Below, one piece after another: positions 8,699-18,428 of a DNA stretch of 64,000 nt; position 1 is the first letter of the stretch; each line of letters begins with the position of its first letter. The stretch comes from Apilactobacillus bombintestini (GTDB lineage: Bacteria > Bacillota > Bacilli > Lactobacillales > Lactobacillaceae), in assembly GCF_003627035.1 (NCBI RefSeq), contig NZ_CP032626.1:744001-808000 (forward strand), given 5' to 3'. The notes under the pieces were generated by a model that worked only from the letters and a program-made list of their open reading frames with translations, made no database searches and was not told where the DNA came from. The translations under genes were made by a program, and so were the position numbers.

Positions 8699-10978
8699 TC
8701 AGTGACTGGATGATGATGAAGATTGTTGACTACTGCTGCTAGAACTACTTTGACTAGAGCTACTGCTTTGTGAACTGCTTTTATCATCTGGGTTGTTTCC
8801 AGATCCAGATGATGACTTGCTAGCATCGTCTTTATCTTTCTTTGAATCCTTGTCTTGATTTTCTTTATTATTGTTAGTGTCTGTCTTCTTTTGGTTATTG
8901 TTATTATTCAATATGCTGCTTAATGAAGCACCTTTGAAGCCAGTGGTTTTATCAGGTTGAATATCTGAATGACCATCCTTGTAGTATTCATTCAATCCAT
9001 TAGCCTTAACCATAGTTACATTACTTGGTTTTGTCCAATCATCATGAGATACATTTTGTGATAGATATTGCATTTCATACTTGTATATTCGTTGGGCAAT
9101 TTCTGTTTGTTGAGCAGTGATATAATTTCCAGTTTCATATGGGTGATCATAACCAGTCCAAACAGATAGTGAATAATTTGGAGTATATCCAGTAAACCAT
9201 GAATCCATTGCGGCATAAGCAGGTAAGTAACCTTTATATACACCGTCAGGATATTGAGTAGTACCTGTCTTACCAGCTTGAGGAAGGCCAGGTATATGAG
9301 CAGCAGTACCAGAACCATCTGGCATGTCTACAACACCTTTTAGCATTGATGTCATCATGAATGCTGTAGCAGGGCTCATAGCTCTTTGACCATCAGATGA
9401 GAAATCATGAGATACGCCATCTGGAGTATCAATTCTGCTAATTAAGTATGGTTTATGGTAAACACCTTGGTTAGCAAATGCTGAATATGCAGCTGCTTCT
9501 TGTTCAGTAGAAATGTATAAACCAATACCATTTTGCAATGATAATTGATTACTAAAGTTCATACCTAATGAACTTAAGAAGTTTGTAGCTTGATTAATTC
9601 CAACATTTTGAAGAGTTCTGATAGCTGGAATATTTCTAGATTCAACTAATGCTTTATGCATTGAAATAGTTCCTTGATAACGGTTATCGAAATCTCTTAA
9701 TGATACGTTAGTTCCGGCATAAGTATATGGAGTATCGTGAACTTGTTGATAAGTAGGGTAGTTTAGATATTCAATAGCTGGACCATAATCCATTAATGGC
9801 TTAGAAGTAGAACCACTTGATCTATCAGTTTGAACCGCACGGTTTAAACCAAATTGAACATCGGTTTTACGGCTACCAATCATAGCATTAACAGCACCAG
9901 TCTTTGGATCAACTAATGTAGCACCAACTTGCATACTGCTGTTTGGGAATCCAACAGAAGGGTCGTTGTTAGCTAGACTGTATAATTTCTTTTGAGCAGA
10001 TAAATCTAAGTTAGTGTATACCTTTAGACCAGATTGAGTGTTGTAACCCTTAGATTTCAATTCTTGAATAACTTGTTTTAGATAAGAATCTACATATTTT
10101 TCTTTTACAGAATTTAAACTGTTATCCTTATGACTCTTCTTTAATCCAGTAGTAATGCTTGTATTAATTGCATCATTGGCTTGACTTTGTGAAATAACTC
10201 CTGCCTTAACCATTGATCTTAATACTTCATCACGACGTTGCTTAGCAAACTTAGGATATACATATGGATTATAGTAACTTGGTGATTGTGGCATACCGGC
10301 TAGCATAGCTGTTTGTGCCAATGAAATTTCATTTAATGGTTTTCCAAAGTAGTATTCGGAAGCTGTTTGCATCCCATATACATTGTTACCCATGTAAACC
10401 TTATTTATATAGAATTCTAGGATTTGTTGCTTAGAATAGGTTCTTTCAACCTTTAAAGCTAACCAAGCTTCTTGAGCTTTACGTTTCATAGTTCTATCAG
10501 AAGCTGCAGTAGAGAATACTGACAACTTAACTAATTGTTGAGTTAGTGTAGAACCACCTTGTAAGTTCAATGAACCTGAAGTTACGTTAGAAAGGGAAGC
10601 ACCCATAATTCTAATTGGATCAACACCATGATGTTTGTAAAATCTACGATCTTCAATTGATACAACCGCTGCCTTTAACTGGTTGGGAATATCATTAGAT
10701 TTCACATAATCACGATCTTGAATTCCTAAACGTGAAATAACGTGATTAGAATTATCATAAATCTTAGTAGAGTTATCACTTGCTAAAGATTGATATGAAA
10801 TTTCAGGAGCGTTAGAAGCATATATACTAAATACTATTGCTCCCAAAATTATAAATAATGAAATAAGTCCAAAGCCACCCAAGATTACATTTTTAATAAT
10901 CTTAGCTGCGCTTCTTGACTTATACTTTTTCTGATTTCTTTGGACACGACTGTCCTGATTTGGATTATTCTGAGACAT
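8699..10978 (-). CDS. ponA: Class A penicillin-binding protein PBP1A
   Basis: Bifunctional peptidoglycan glycosyltransferase and transpeptidase. Order: charged cytoplasmic tail, membrane helix at about 29-53, glycosyltransferase family 51 domain with EDRRFYKHHGVD near residue 110 and GGSTLTQQLVK near 140, then transpeptidase motifs STSK (SxxK, about 392), SRN (SxN, about 449) and KTGTT (about 569). The last 80 residues are an Asn/Lys/Ser-rich low-complexity tail, common in lactobacilli. AAAGGAGA precedes the ATG. It follows recU by 19 bp; recU-ponA is a conserved Firmicutes operon. Confidence 0.96.
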   Translation of the reverse strand: MSQNNPNQDSRVQRNQKKYKSRSAAKIIKNVILGGFGLISLFIILGAIVFSIYASNAPEISYQSLASDNSTKIYDNSNHVISRLGIQDRDYVKSNDIPNQLKAAVVSIEDRRFYKHHGVDPIRIMGASLSNVTSGSLNLQGGSTLTQQLVKLSVFSTAASDRTMKRKAQEAWLALKVERTYSKQQILEFYINKVYMGNNVYGMQTASEYYFGKPLNEISLAQTAMLAGMPQSPSYYNPYVYPKFAKQRRDEVLRSMVKAGVISQSQANDAINTSITTGLKKSHKDNSLNSVKEKYVDSYLKQVIQELKSKGYNTQSGLKVYTNLDLSAQKKLYSLANNDPSVGFPNSSMQVGATLVDPKTGAVNAMIGSRKTDVQFGLNRAVQTDRSSGSTSKPLMDYGPAIEYLNYPTYQQVHDTPYTYAGTNVSLRDFDNRYQGTISMHKALVESRNIPAIRTLQNVGINQATNFLSSLGMNFSNQLSLQNGIGLYISTEQEAAAYSAFANQGVYHKPYLISRIDTPDGVSHDFSSDGQRAMSPATAFMMTSMLKGVVDMPDGSGTAAHIPGLPQAGKTGTTQYPDGVYKGYLPAYAAMDSWFTGYTPNYSLSVWTGYDHPYETGNYITAQQTEIAQRIYKYEMQYLSQNVSHDDWTKPSNVTMVKANGLNEYYKDGHSDIQPDKTTGFKGASLSSILNNNNNQKKTDTNNNKENQDKDSKKDKDDASKSSSGSGNNPDDKSSSQSSSSSQSSSSSSSQQSSSSSSH

Positions 10979-10997
10979 TTTTATTCTCCTTTGCGGT

Positions 10998-11609
10998 CTA
11001 AATTAATTTATCCACAGCATCTAAATAAGGTATAAGTGGATTTAATGAATAATCAATTTTGTATCCAAGTTTCTCAATTATATCCTTTTTTATAGACTTT
11101 CTGCCACCTTTAAATTGATTATCCCAATAGTAAAATAAATCAGAAGCCTTTAATAGGAACAATTCATCGGTAGATACGAATTTTATCATAGCGAAACATA
11201 TGCCACCATTTTTCTCACAAACACGCATATGCTCAACCTGATGCTTATGAAAGTTAGCTAATGGAAAGGAAGTTTTATTTTTGGTTTCTTTGGCATCAAA
11301 ATCAATGTATTTTCCTTTGTAGACACCATTATAGTCTGTAGTGGAAGCTCGTCTAAAATAAGCTTCTTTTATAACGGCAGCGCTTCTTCTAGGATAATCT
11401 ACTTTTACTATCTGTATTGGAGTAGGTTTCTTATGAATCACTGCCGTACCTTGACTTAAATAGTACTCGTTACTTTCATTTAACTCATCTTCTAAAGTCA
11501 TTCCACGTCCACCATGTAATACTGGCTTTATGTATTTGTTTTTAGAAGGTTGATTAGTGTGTCTAGTGTTTCCGTTAAACCGTTTCCCATTTGGATAACG
11601 AATAGCCAT
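10998..11609 (-). CDS. recU: Holliday junction resolvase RecU
   Basis: Cleaves Holliday junctions during recombinational repair and chromosome segregation. 203 residues. The core shows the family's metal-binding signature FDAKETKNKTSFPL around residues 104-117 (Asp, Glu/Lys positions) and NFHKHQVEHM just after. N-terminal RYPNGKRF and LEDELNESNEYYL match the usual RecU start region. It is first in the recU-ponA operon, and shares a 97-bp divergent intergenic region with ypsA. Confidence 0.95.
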   Translation of the reverse strand: MAIRYPNGKRFNGNTRHTNQPSKNKYIKPVLHGGRGMTLEDELNESNEYYLSQGTAVIHKKPTPIQIVKVDYPRRSAAVIKEAYFRRASTTDYNGVYKGKYIDFDAKETKNKTSFPLANFHKHQVEHMRVCEKNGGICFAMIKFVSTDELFLLKASDLFYYWDNQFKGGRKSIKKDIIEKLGYKIDYSLNPLIPYLDAVDKLI

Positions 11610-11706
11610 TTAAACCACCTTTCAAAATAATATATTATTGTCATAAGTATATTAATGATATTATACCATTAGTGATAAAAAGTTAATAATAAGGAGAGAT
11701 ATTATT

Positions 11707-12273
11707 ATGTCCAGACTTTGGGTGACTGGTTATAGAAGTTATGAGTTAGGTATTTTTAAAAAAGATGATCCCAAAGAAATCGTGATAAAGAATGTAATTA
11801 AAACTAACTTAGAACAATCTATTATCGATGGTTGTGACTGGATTATAACTGGTGGTCAATTGGGAGTGGAACAATGGACCATTGATGTAGCAAACAGTTT
11901 AAAAGAAGATTTTCCTGATGAATTTCAAACATCTATGATGCTTCCTTTTAAAGAATTTGGTAATCAATGGAATGAAGATAATCAATTGAATCTGTCAAAA
12001 AGAAAATCTTCCGTAGATTTTACTGCTAGTGTATCTAATGAACCTTATAAATCTCCAATGCAGTTAAGGGCATATCAAGAATTTATGTTAACCCATACTG
12101 ATAAGGCTTTATTAATATATGATGCTGATAATCCTGGAAAAACCAAGTATGATTATGAAAGAATTAAGCTATACGCAGAAAATCATGACTATGAATATAG
12201 GTTAATTGATTTTGATGAATTACAAGAAGCAGCTAACGAATATCAAAATAATTTAGATAATTTTCAAGAATGA
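11707..12273 (+). CDS. ypsA: YpsA family SLOG-domain protein (DUF1273)
   Basis: 188 residues. MSRLWVTGYRSYELGIF at the N-terminus, IITGGQLGVEQW around 56-67 and LPFKEFGNQWNE around 93-104 are the hallmarks of the DUF1273/YpsA SLOG (Rossmann-like) family. In Bacillus and Staphylococcus, YpsA has been linked to cell division; the bound ligand is not firmly known. It lies just upstream of gpsB, the conserved arrangement. GGAGAG is positioned before the ATG. The C-terminal acidic tail has no evident motif. Confidence 0.9.
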   Translation: MSRLWVTGYRSYELGIFKKDDPKEIVIKNVIKTNLEQSIIDGCDWIITGGQLGVEQWTIDVANSLKEDFPDEFQTSMMLPFKEFGNQWNEDNQLNLSKRKSSVDFTASVSNEPYKSPMQLRAYQEFMLTHTDKALLIYDADNPGKTKYDYERIKLYAENHDYEYRLIDFDELQEAANEYQNNLDNFQE

Positions 12274-12339
12274 TTTGAATTTATATAAATTTCTGTTAAA
12301 ATAATATTTGTTCGTGATTATTTATGATTTGAGGTGTGA

Positions 12340-12744
12340 ATGATGAACAATATTCAATTTACCCCTAAAGACATCTTAGAAAAAGCATTTACGCAAAAGA
12401 TGAGAGGGTACGATCCAAGTGAAGTTGATACTTTCTTGGATGGAATTATTAAAGACTATCAAGAATTTGAAGATAACATTAGTAGATTATCTAATGAAAA
12501 CAGTCAATTAAAGATGGAAATTAAGAGACTAAAGAGCCAAGGCGTTCAACCTAGTTCTGATGAACCATCTATTCGTCCATCCGGATATTTCAACGATGAT
12601 AATACTGAGTCCTCAAATCACGAATCTTTTAGTGGTAACTCTTCCAACAATGATGTTGAAAATGAACTACTAAAACGAGTTTCCAATTTGGAACAACGTG
12701 TATTTGGTACTACTGAGGGTCCAAGCAGCGTTGATAGATATTAA
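12340..12744 (+). CDS. gpsB: Cell-division protein GpsB
   Basis: DivIVA-like cytoplasmic adaptor that links penicillin-binding proteins with the division machinery. 134 residues. The N-terminal membrane-interacting domain IQFTPKDILEKAFTQKMRGYDPSEVDTFLD-type motif covers residues 4-33, followed by a coiled coil to about 67, a Ser/Asn-rich linker, and a C-terminal helix LLKRVSNLEQRVFG used for trimerization. Two ATGs in tandem (12340, 12343) are both plausible with GAGGTG upstream. It sits between ypsA and rnpB as in related genomes, and its usual partner PBP1A (ponA) is close by. Confidence 0.94.
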   Translation: MMNNIQFTPKDILEKAFTQKMRGYDPSEVDTFLDGIIKDYQEFEDNISRLSNENSQLKMEIKRLKSQGVQPSSDEPSIRPSGYFNDDNTESSNHESFSGNSSNNDVENELLKRVSNLEQRVFGTTEGPSSVDRY

Positions 12745-12759
12745 TAAACTGTTATAAAC

Positions 12760-13151
12760 GGTGTATATTTTGAGTAATCGCGGCCAGCTTATGTTGGCTG
12801 AGGAAAGTCCACTCTCGCACAAGCTGCGATGCTTGTAGTGTTCGTGCTCGGTGAAAAAATAAGCCGGGGGACTACCTTATGGTAGTTATGGCGGAGAAAC
12901 GAGCTAAGGTTTTACTATGCTTTAATACTCCTGAAAGTGCCACAGTAACGATACATTATCGGAAACGGTAATGGTGGAACGCGGTAAACCCCGCGAGCGG
13001 GAAACCCAAACTTTGGTAGGGGAGCTTCACACACGGAAATTGAACCAAGTGTGGGGGAGAAATTTTATTTCTCAGATAGATGATTACTACTTTCTTGTTA
13101 AGGCCTGACTTAATCAGAAAGCACAAAACATGGCTTACAGGAATGTACACC
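12760..13151 (+). ncRNA. rnpB: RNase P RNA, class B (Bacillus type)
   Basis: The conserved core is present: GTAATCGC near the 5' end, GAGGAAAGTCC at about 12800, GTGCCACAGTAACG at about 12938, and GGTGGAACGCGGTAAACCCC about 12974. The ends are set by helix P1: GGTGTATATT at 12760-12769 pairs with AATGTACACC at 13142-13151 with one wobble. The RNA processes the 5' ends of tRNA precursors with the RnpA protein. It follows gpsB directly and ends in a terminator. Confidence 0.95.
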
Positions 13152-13160
13152 ATTCAGGCA

Positions 13161-13190
13161 AGGGTGGAAGTTTTCTTCCTCCCTTTTTTT
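13161..13190 (+). terminator. Terminator of rnpB
   Basis: GGGTGGAAG and CTTCCTCCC form a stem with a TTTT loop and are followed by a run of seven T. Confidence 0.88.
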
Positions 13191-13214
13191 ATATTCTTAA
13201 AAAGGATGAATTAA

Positions 13215-14348
13215 ATGAAAAAATTTAAATTAATGGCAACTTGTGCTGCTGGTATAGAAGCACTTGTCGGAAAAGAATTAAGAGATTTAGGCTATGAAGT
13301 ACAGGTTCAAAACGGACGTGTTATCTTCTATGGAACTATAAAAGATATTATTAATACTAATTTATGGTTACGTACCGCCGATAGAGTTGAAATAATTGTA
13401 GGTGAATTCACTGCAAAAACATTTGAAGAATTATTCCAAAATGTAAAAAGTTTGCCTTGGGACGAATTACTTCCTATGGATGCACAATTTCCTATGAAAG
13501 GTAGATCTCATAATTCTGTCTTACACAGTGTTCCTGATGTTCAAGCTATTGCTAAAAAAGCGGTAGTAAATAAACTAAATGAAACTTACCACAGAAGAAC
13601 CCGTCTACCTGAAACCGGACAACTATATCAATTAGAAACTAGAATAAACAAAAATAAAGTTATGGTTACACTAGATACTACTGGTGAAAGTTTATTTAAA
13701 CGTGGTTATCGTGTAGCTAAAGGTCCTGCTCCTATTAAGGAAAATATGGCTGCTGCATTAATTTTATTAACTAATTGGTATCCTGATATGCCATTTCTAG
13801 ATCCTATGTGTGGTTCAGGAACTATTCCAATTGAAGCTGCATTAATTGCTAGAAATATTGCTCCTGGTTTCAATCGTGACTTTGCATGTGAAAAATGGGA
13901 CTGGTTAGATAAGAAGATTTCTGAAGAAGTAAGAAATGAAGCTGATGAAAAGGCTGATTATGATAAAGAAGTAGACATTATGGCTTCTGATGTTGATGGT
14001 AATATGATTGATATTGCTAAAGTTAATGCTCAAGAAGTAGGCCTACTACATGATATTAAATTCAAGCAATTATCAGTTCTAGACTTTAAGACTGATAAAA
14101 TTAACGGAGTTGTAGTTTCTAATCCTCCTTATGGTGAACGTTTGGATGATAAGGCAACCGTTAGAAAATTATACAAGGGCCTAGGTAAAGTATTTAAACC
14201 TATGACTAGTTGGTCAAAGTACTTTTTAACTAGTGACTTAGAGTTTGAAAAATTCTATGGTCAATCAGCAACTAAAACCAGAAAATTATATAACGGTTAT
14301 TTAAGAACCGATTACTTCCAATTCTGGGGAAGAAAGATTAGAAAATAA
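13215..14348 (+). CDS. THUMP-domain class I RNA methyltransferase (YpsC/RlmL family)
   Basis: 377 residues. A THUMP RNA-binding domain occupies about 45-165 after the N-terminal ferredoxin-like part. The SAM-dependent Rossmann methyltransferase domain follows, with FLDPMCGSGTIPIEAALIA around residues 195-213 and the catalytic SNPPYGERL at about 304-312, the N-P-P-Y signature of N2-guanine/N6-adenine methylases. The family includes the RlmL N-terminal part, which makes m2G2445 in 23S rRNA in E. coli; the exact target here is inference. Located after rnpB, as ypsC is in Bacillus and lactobacilli. Confidence 0.88.
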   Translation: MKKFKLMATCAAGIEALVGKELRDLGYEVQVQNGRVIFYGTIKDIINTNLWLRTADRVEIIVGEFTAKTFEELFQNVKSLPWDELLPMDAQFPMKGRSHNSVLHSVPDVQAIAKKAVVNKLNETYHRRTRLPETGQLYQLETRINKNKVMVTLDTTGESLFKRGYRVAKGPAPIKENMAAALILLTNWYPDMPFLDPMCGSGTIPIEAALIARNIAPGFNRDFACEKWDWLDKKISEEVRNEADEKADYDKEVDIMASDVDGNMIDIAKVNAQEVGLLHDIKFKQLSVLDFKTDKINGVVVSNPPYGERLDDKATVRKLYKGLGKVFKPMTSWSKYFLTSDLEFEKFYGQSATKTRKLYNGYLRTDYFQFWGRKIRK

Positions 14349-14360
14349 AGGATGTCAAAT

Positions 14361-15488
14361 TTGACTAAAAAAATAGCTATTATTGGTGGTGGAATCATCG
14401 GTTCCACAGCGGCATATTACTTAAGTCAAGATTCCGATGCTGAAAACATTGAAGTAACCATGTTTGATGATGGAAATGGACAAGCTACTAAAGCTGCTGC
14501 TGGTATCATTTCACCATGGTTATCAAAACGTAGAAATAAAAAATGGTATAACTTAGCACAAGATGGTGCAACATTGTTAAAACAAATTGCAATGGATACA
14601 AATATGCCTGAAGATATTTACAATCAATGTGGTACTATCATCACCAGAGATAATCCCGATAAATTACAAGAGTTATATGATTTAGCTTTAAAGCGTACAT
14701 CTCAAACAGAAACTATTGGTGATGTGATCAAATTAACTCCAAATGAAGTGAAGGAATATATTCCTATTCTGGATCATTCTTTACCTGGTGTTTATGTGTC
14801 AGGTGGGGCAAGATTAGATGGTGCCAAATATACCAACCACTTAAAAAATATTGCTAAAAAGATTAACTTATCTATTATTAATGATTACGCTAAGTTAAAT
14901 GATGATGGCAATATCCTTGTTAATGATAAATCATATCAATTTGATAAGATTATTTTGGCTACAGGAGCATGGACTAAAAAGGTCTTAGAATCTTTACCTT
15001 TAACTGTTGATACTAGAGCACAAAAGGGTCAATTAATCGAATTGGCAATCAATCAAGTAGCTAATTCAGACCAAAACATGCCTGTATTAATGCCTGAAGG
15101 TGAATCAGATTTCATCCCCGTAGGCAAATCCAGATTAATTATCGGAGCTAGTCATGAAGATGATAAAGGCTTTGATTTATCAATTGACGATGACATAACA
15201 GACAGTTTACTAAATAGTGCCAAATCACTAGTAAATAACATTAGTGTAGATAATCTAATTCGAGTAAAAACTGGGACTAGAGGTTATACTAATGACTATG
15301 GCCCATTCTTTGGTGTAGTTCCTGGATACAAAAATATCCTAGTCGGTGGTGGACTAGGATCTTCAGGATTAACTACAGGACCATTAGTTGGAAAGATTTT
15401 AGCTAATTTGAGTCTAAATCATAATGTATCCAACTTAGAAGAATATAGAAAACCAATTGTTAACTATATAAAACTAAATAATAATTAA
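14361..15488 (+). CDS. DAO-family FAD-dependent oxidoreductase
   Basis: Rossmann FAD-binding motif IAIIGGGIIGSTAAYYL at the N-terminus and, later, KAAAGIISPWLSKRR typical of DadA/glycine-oxidase-like enzymes. C-terminal GTRGYTNDYGPFFG and VGGGLGSSGLTTGP complete the FAD site. The substrate is probably a D-amino acid or secondary amine, but it cannot be read from sequence. Start choice: an ATG at 14352 sits right on the AAAGGA element, while TTG at 14361 lies 8 bases after it and yields MTKKIAIIGGG, so TTG is preferred. It begins only 12 bp after the methyltransferase. Confidence 0.85.
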   Translation: MTKKIAIIGGGIIGSTAAYYLSQDSDAENIEVTMFDDGNGQATKAAAGIISPWLSKRRNKKWYNLAQDGATLLKQIAMDTNMPEDIYNQCGTIITRDNPDKLQELYDLALKRTSQTETIGDVIKLTPNEVKEYIPILDHSLPGVYVSGGARLDGAKYTNHLKNIAKKINLSIINDYAKLNDDGNILVNDKSYQFDKIILATGAWTKKVLESLPLTVDTRAQKGQLIELAINQVANSDQNMPVLMPEGESDFIPVGKSRLIIGASHEDDKGFDLSIDDDITDSLLNSAKSLVNNISVDNLIRVKTGTRGYTNDYGPFFGVVPGYKNILVGGGLGSSGLTTGPLVGKILANLSLNHNVSNLEEYRKPIVNYIKLNNN

Positions 15489-15874
15489 TAAAATTTATGA
15501 AGGCCTTGAATCGCAAGATTATGAGCGCCTTCATTTTTTGTATCAGAAATCCAATTATTCATAACCAATTGAAACTTTTGTTGTTCATTCATAATTAAAT
15601 CAACATATTCTTGATAATGCTTGGCATATTGCTTTTGTAAACTATCATAAACAATCTTGCTATCAGTGTAATACAAAACTATATCATCTTTAGTAGCAAA
15701 CTTAGATAGTATACGAAAGCCTTGTAGACATGCTTCAAATTCTGCATGATGATTATCCAATGATTCTAATTTAATTTTATGTTGATATTGCTCTTTGTCA
15801 TGAACAATTAAAATTCCACAAGAACTTTTACCAGATTTGTTCATTGTGGCCGCATCAGTGTATAATTTAAACAT
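15485..15874 (-). CDS. RNase HI-like (reverse-transcriptase-like/YpeP) protein
   Basis: 129 residues with the RNase H fold: first strand FKLYTDAA (Asp7), NHHAEFEA (Glu45) and YYTDSK (Asp71) give three of the four metal carboxylates. The fourth, usually an Asp after an N-x-x-A motif, is not evident: the position reads NLAI (119-122). The start at 15874 follows a TTTGGAG Shine-Dalgarno; a longer frame upstream would run into ebsA. Its stop overlaps that of the convergent FAD oxidoreductase by 4 bp. Members are often annotated as ribonuclease HI family; activity here is unproven. Confidence 0.75.
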   Translation of the reverse strand: MFKLYTDAATMNKSGKSSCGILIVHDKEQYQHKIKLESLDNHHAEFEACLQGFRILSKFATKDDIVLYYTDSKIVYDSLQKQYAKHYQEYVDLIMNEQQKFQLVMNNWISDTKNEGAHNLAIQGLHKFY

Positions 15875-15906
15875 AATATAAATTCTCCAAAGGAAGGTTT
15901 TTCTTA

Positions 15907-16293
15907 ATGATAACTCAAAAAAGAACTTTTTTATACCAACCGGAACCACTATATAGTGTAATTACATGGAGTTGGACTTTTGCTTTACTATTTTTAGCCA
16001 TTATTTTTTGGCTGGAAGTCACTGTTATTCAATGGATTACTATTTTCTTCTTTTTAGTTTTTCTATTATTTGCTATTTTCCAAATAATCTTTAGAAAAAT
16101 AACCATTGAAAACGATGAATTAACCATTAGTAAAGTTATGAATCCTAACTGGATCAAAGTAAACATCAATGAAATTAAGTCTGTTAATTTTACTAAGCAT
16201 CGTGCTACCATAGTAATTAATAACAAAACTTATCAATTACTATTACCTGCTAATTCCATCATCGAATTAGACAACATTCTTAACCATCAATAG
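15907..16293 (+). CDS. ebsA: EbsA family membrane protein
   Basis: 128 residues: a short N-terminal FLYQPEPLYSVITWSW segment, two adjacent membrane helices (about 20-58) and a small C-terminal beta domain (ITIENDELTISKVM onward) resembling bacterial PH-like folds. This is the EbsA family of lactobacilli and enterococci, first linked to the enterococcal aggregation-substance locus and annotated as a pore-forming protein, though the biochemical role is unclear. AGGAAGG precedes the ATG. It begins 32 bp from the divergent RNase H-like gene and 15 bp before fhs. Confidence 0.85.
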   Translation: MITQKRTFLYQPEPLYSVITWSWTFALLFLAIIFWLEVTVIQWITIFFFLVFLLFAIFQIIFRKITIENDELTISKVMNPNWIKVNINEIKSVNFTKHRATIVINNKTYQLLLPANSIIELDNILNHQ

Positions 16294-16308
16294 GGAGACG
16301 ATAACTAT

Positions 16309-17964
16309 ATGAAAACAGATATTGAAATATCACAATCAGCTCAATTACAAAATATAAATGAAATAGCAGCCCAACTAGGCATTAACGAAGACCAATTAGA
16401 ACCTTATGGAAAATACAAAGCCAAAATAAACCTTCCTTTTTCTGGTGAAAAAAACGGAAAACTAATCCTAGTTACTTCTATTAATCCTACTGCTGCCGGT
16501 GAAGGAAAAACTACCTTGACTATCGGACTGGGCGACGCATTTAAGCGCATTAACAAATCATGTGCTATTGCATTAAGAGAACCTTCCTTAGGACCTGTAA
16601 TGGGTATCAAGGGTGGAGCAACTGGTGGTGGATACGCACAAGTTGCACCAATGGAAGATATTAATTTATTCTTCACTGGTGACTTTCCAGCTATCACTGA
16701 AGCACATGACACATTATCTGCTCTTATCGATAACCACATTCATCATGGAAATGAACTTAATATTGATCCTCGTACTGTTACTTGGAAACGAGTAGTTGAT
16801 ATTAATGACCGTGAATTAAGACATGTTATTGTTGGTTTAGGTGGCCGTACTTCAGGAGTTCCTCGTGAAGATGGTTTTGATATCACTGTAGCTAGTGAAA
16901 TTATGGCTATTTTATGTCTAAGTAATAATTTAGACGACTTAAAACAACGTTTAAGCAAAATCATAATTGGTTATAACTATGATAGAGAACCAGTTACTGT
17001 AGGAGATTTGAAAGTTACTGGTGCTCTTGCATTACTATTGAAAGACGCTATTAAACCTAACTTAGTTCAAACCCTAGAACATACTCCTGCATTTGTTCAT
17101 GGTGGACCATTTGCTAATATTGCCCATGGATGCAACAGTATTTTAGCTACTAAAGCAGCTATAAACTATTCTGATTATGCAATAACTGAAGCAGGATTTG
17201 GTGCTGATTTAGGAGGAGAAAAGTTCTTAGACATTACTTCTAAAGCACTAGGCAAACGTCCTGATGCAATTGTAGTGGTAGCCACTGTTAGAGCGCTTAA
17301 ATTAAATGGTGGAGTTGCTAAGGATAATTTAGATGAAGAAAATGTAGAAGCGCTACTAAAAGGTGCACCTAACTTGGGCCGTCATATTAAAAATATGAAA
17401 CAATATGGCAAACCAGTAGTAGTTGCTATTAACAAATTCACTAGTGACACTGAAGAAGAAATTAATGCATTAACTGATTTCATTTCTGAACAAGGCGTGA
17501 AGTCATACACTACCACTGTTTGGGAAAATGGTGGAGCCGGTGCTACAGAATTAGCTAATGAATTGGTAAAAGCATGTGATAATGATGATCCATTCATCCC
17601 TCTATACAATGATGAAGATGATTTCATGGTTAAGTTAAATTCAGTAGTTAAGAAAATCTATGGTGGTAAAGATGTAGTATTAAGTTCTAAAGCTAAGAAA
17701 CAATTAACTGAACTTAAGAAACGAGGTTGGGATAAATTACCAATCTGTATCGCAAAAACACAATATTCATTTACAGATGATGCAAAACAACTAGGAGCTC
17801 CTAAGGACTTCACTATTAATGTACGTGAATTACAACCTAAATTAGGGGCAGGATTCATCGTAGTATTAACTGGAAAGGTATTAACTATGCCTGGTTTACC
17901 AACTCATCCAGCAGCATTAGATATGGATATTCAAAACGACGGTACTATAACCGGGTTATTTTAG
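16309..17964 (+). CDS. fhs: Formate--tetrahydrofolate ligase
   Basis: ATP-dependent formation of 10-formyl-THF from formate and THF, feeding purine synthesis and fMet-tRNA formylation. 551 residues, the usual size. The ATP loop [10 protein letters not shown] lies near residue 62. [23 protein letters not shown] (about 88-110) and [22 protein letters not shown] are strongly conserved family blocks. It uses the same folate pool supplied by the folT transporter elsewhere in the window. GGGAGA precedes the ATG, and lspA follows after 11 bp. Confidence 0.97.
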   Translation: MKTDIEISQSAQLQNINEIAAQLGINEDQLEPYGKYKAKINLPFSGEKNGKLILVTSINPTAAGEGKTTLTIGLGDAFKRINKSCAIALREPSLGPVMGIKGGATGGGYAQVAPMEDINLFFTGDFPAITEAHDTLSALIDNHIHHGNELNIDPRTVTWKRVVDINDRELRHVIVGLGGRTSGVPREDGFDITVASEIMAILCLSNNLDDLKQRLSKIIIGYNYDREPVTVGDLKVTGALALLLKDAIKPNLVQTLEHTPAFVHGGPFANIAHGCNSILATKAAINYSDYAITEAGFGADLGGEKFLDITSKALGKRPDAIVVVATVRALKLNGGVAKDNLDEENVEALLKGAPNLGRHIKNMKQYGKPVVVAINKFTSDTEEEINALTDFISEQGVKSYTTTVWENGGAGATELANELVKACDNDDPFIPLYNDEDDFMVKLNSVVKKIYGGKDVVLSSKAKKQLTELKKRGWDKLPICIAKTQYSFTDDAKQLGAPKDFTINVRELQPKLGAGFIVVLTGKVLTMPGLPTHPAALDMDIQNDGTITGLF

Positions 17965-17975
17965 GAGAATAAAAA

Positions 17976-18428
17976 ATGCCAATTATTTATATAATTTTTA
18001 GCATCCTAGTATTAGTAGGTTGCGACCAAGCTATAAAAATTTGGATATCAAGTAATGTATCTTTGGAATCTAGTCATGAACTCATCCCTGGTATTCTTTC
18101 TATTACTAACTTACGTAATGACGGAGCTGCCTGGAGCATTCTTGCGGGTCAACAATGGCTATTTTCAATAATAACTATTATAGCTATTATTGCGGTGGTT
18201 TATTTTATGATTCAATCCAAAGGAAAAAAACTATACCTAGTTAGCATGACTATATTATTGGGTGGTATTATTGGTAACTTTATCAATCGTCTATTAGACG
18301 GATATGTAGTAGATATGTTTCAAACTGATTTTATCAATTTCCCAGTATTTAATTTTGCTGATATGTGCATTACATTTGGTATTATCCTATTATTTATTGC
18401 AATATTTAAAGATGGTGATTTAAATTAA
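17976..18428 (+). CDS. lspA: Lipoprotein signal peptidase (signal peptidase II)
   Basis: Membrane aspartic protease that cleaves prolipoproteins before the lipid-modified cysteine. 150 residues with four membrane helices. Family motifs: DQAIKIWI near residue 15, ITNLRNDGAAWSIL around 47-60, and the catalytic pair in NRLLDGYVVDMF (Asp of VVDM, about 112) and FNFADMCITFG (Asp about 129). The final codons overlap the start of rluD. A likely client, the nuclease lipoprotein at 30303-31379, is in the same window. Confidence 0.95.
   Translation: MPIIYIIFSILVLVGCDQAIKIWISSNVSLESSHELIPGILSITNLRNDGAAWSILAGQQWLFSIITIIAIIAVVYFMIQSKGKKLYLVSMTILLGGIIGNFINRLLDGYVVDMFQTDFINFPVFNFADMCITFGIILLFIAIFKDGDLN

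Noticed and set aside
8699-8940. Ser/Asn/Lys-rich end of PBP1A as a novel domain
   Set aside because: Such low-complexity tails are common on class A PBPs of lactobacilli.
12956-13153. Minus-strand 65-codon frame opposite rnpB
   Set aside because: It lies entirely within the RNase P RNA and has no family resemblance.
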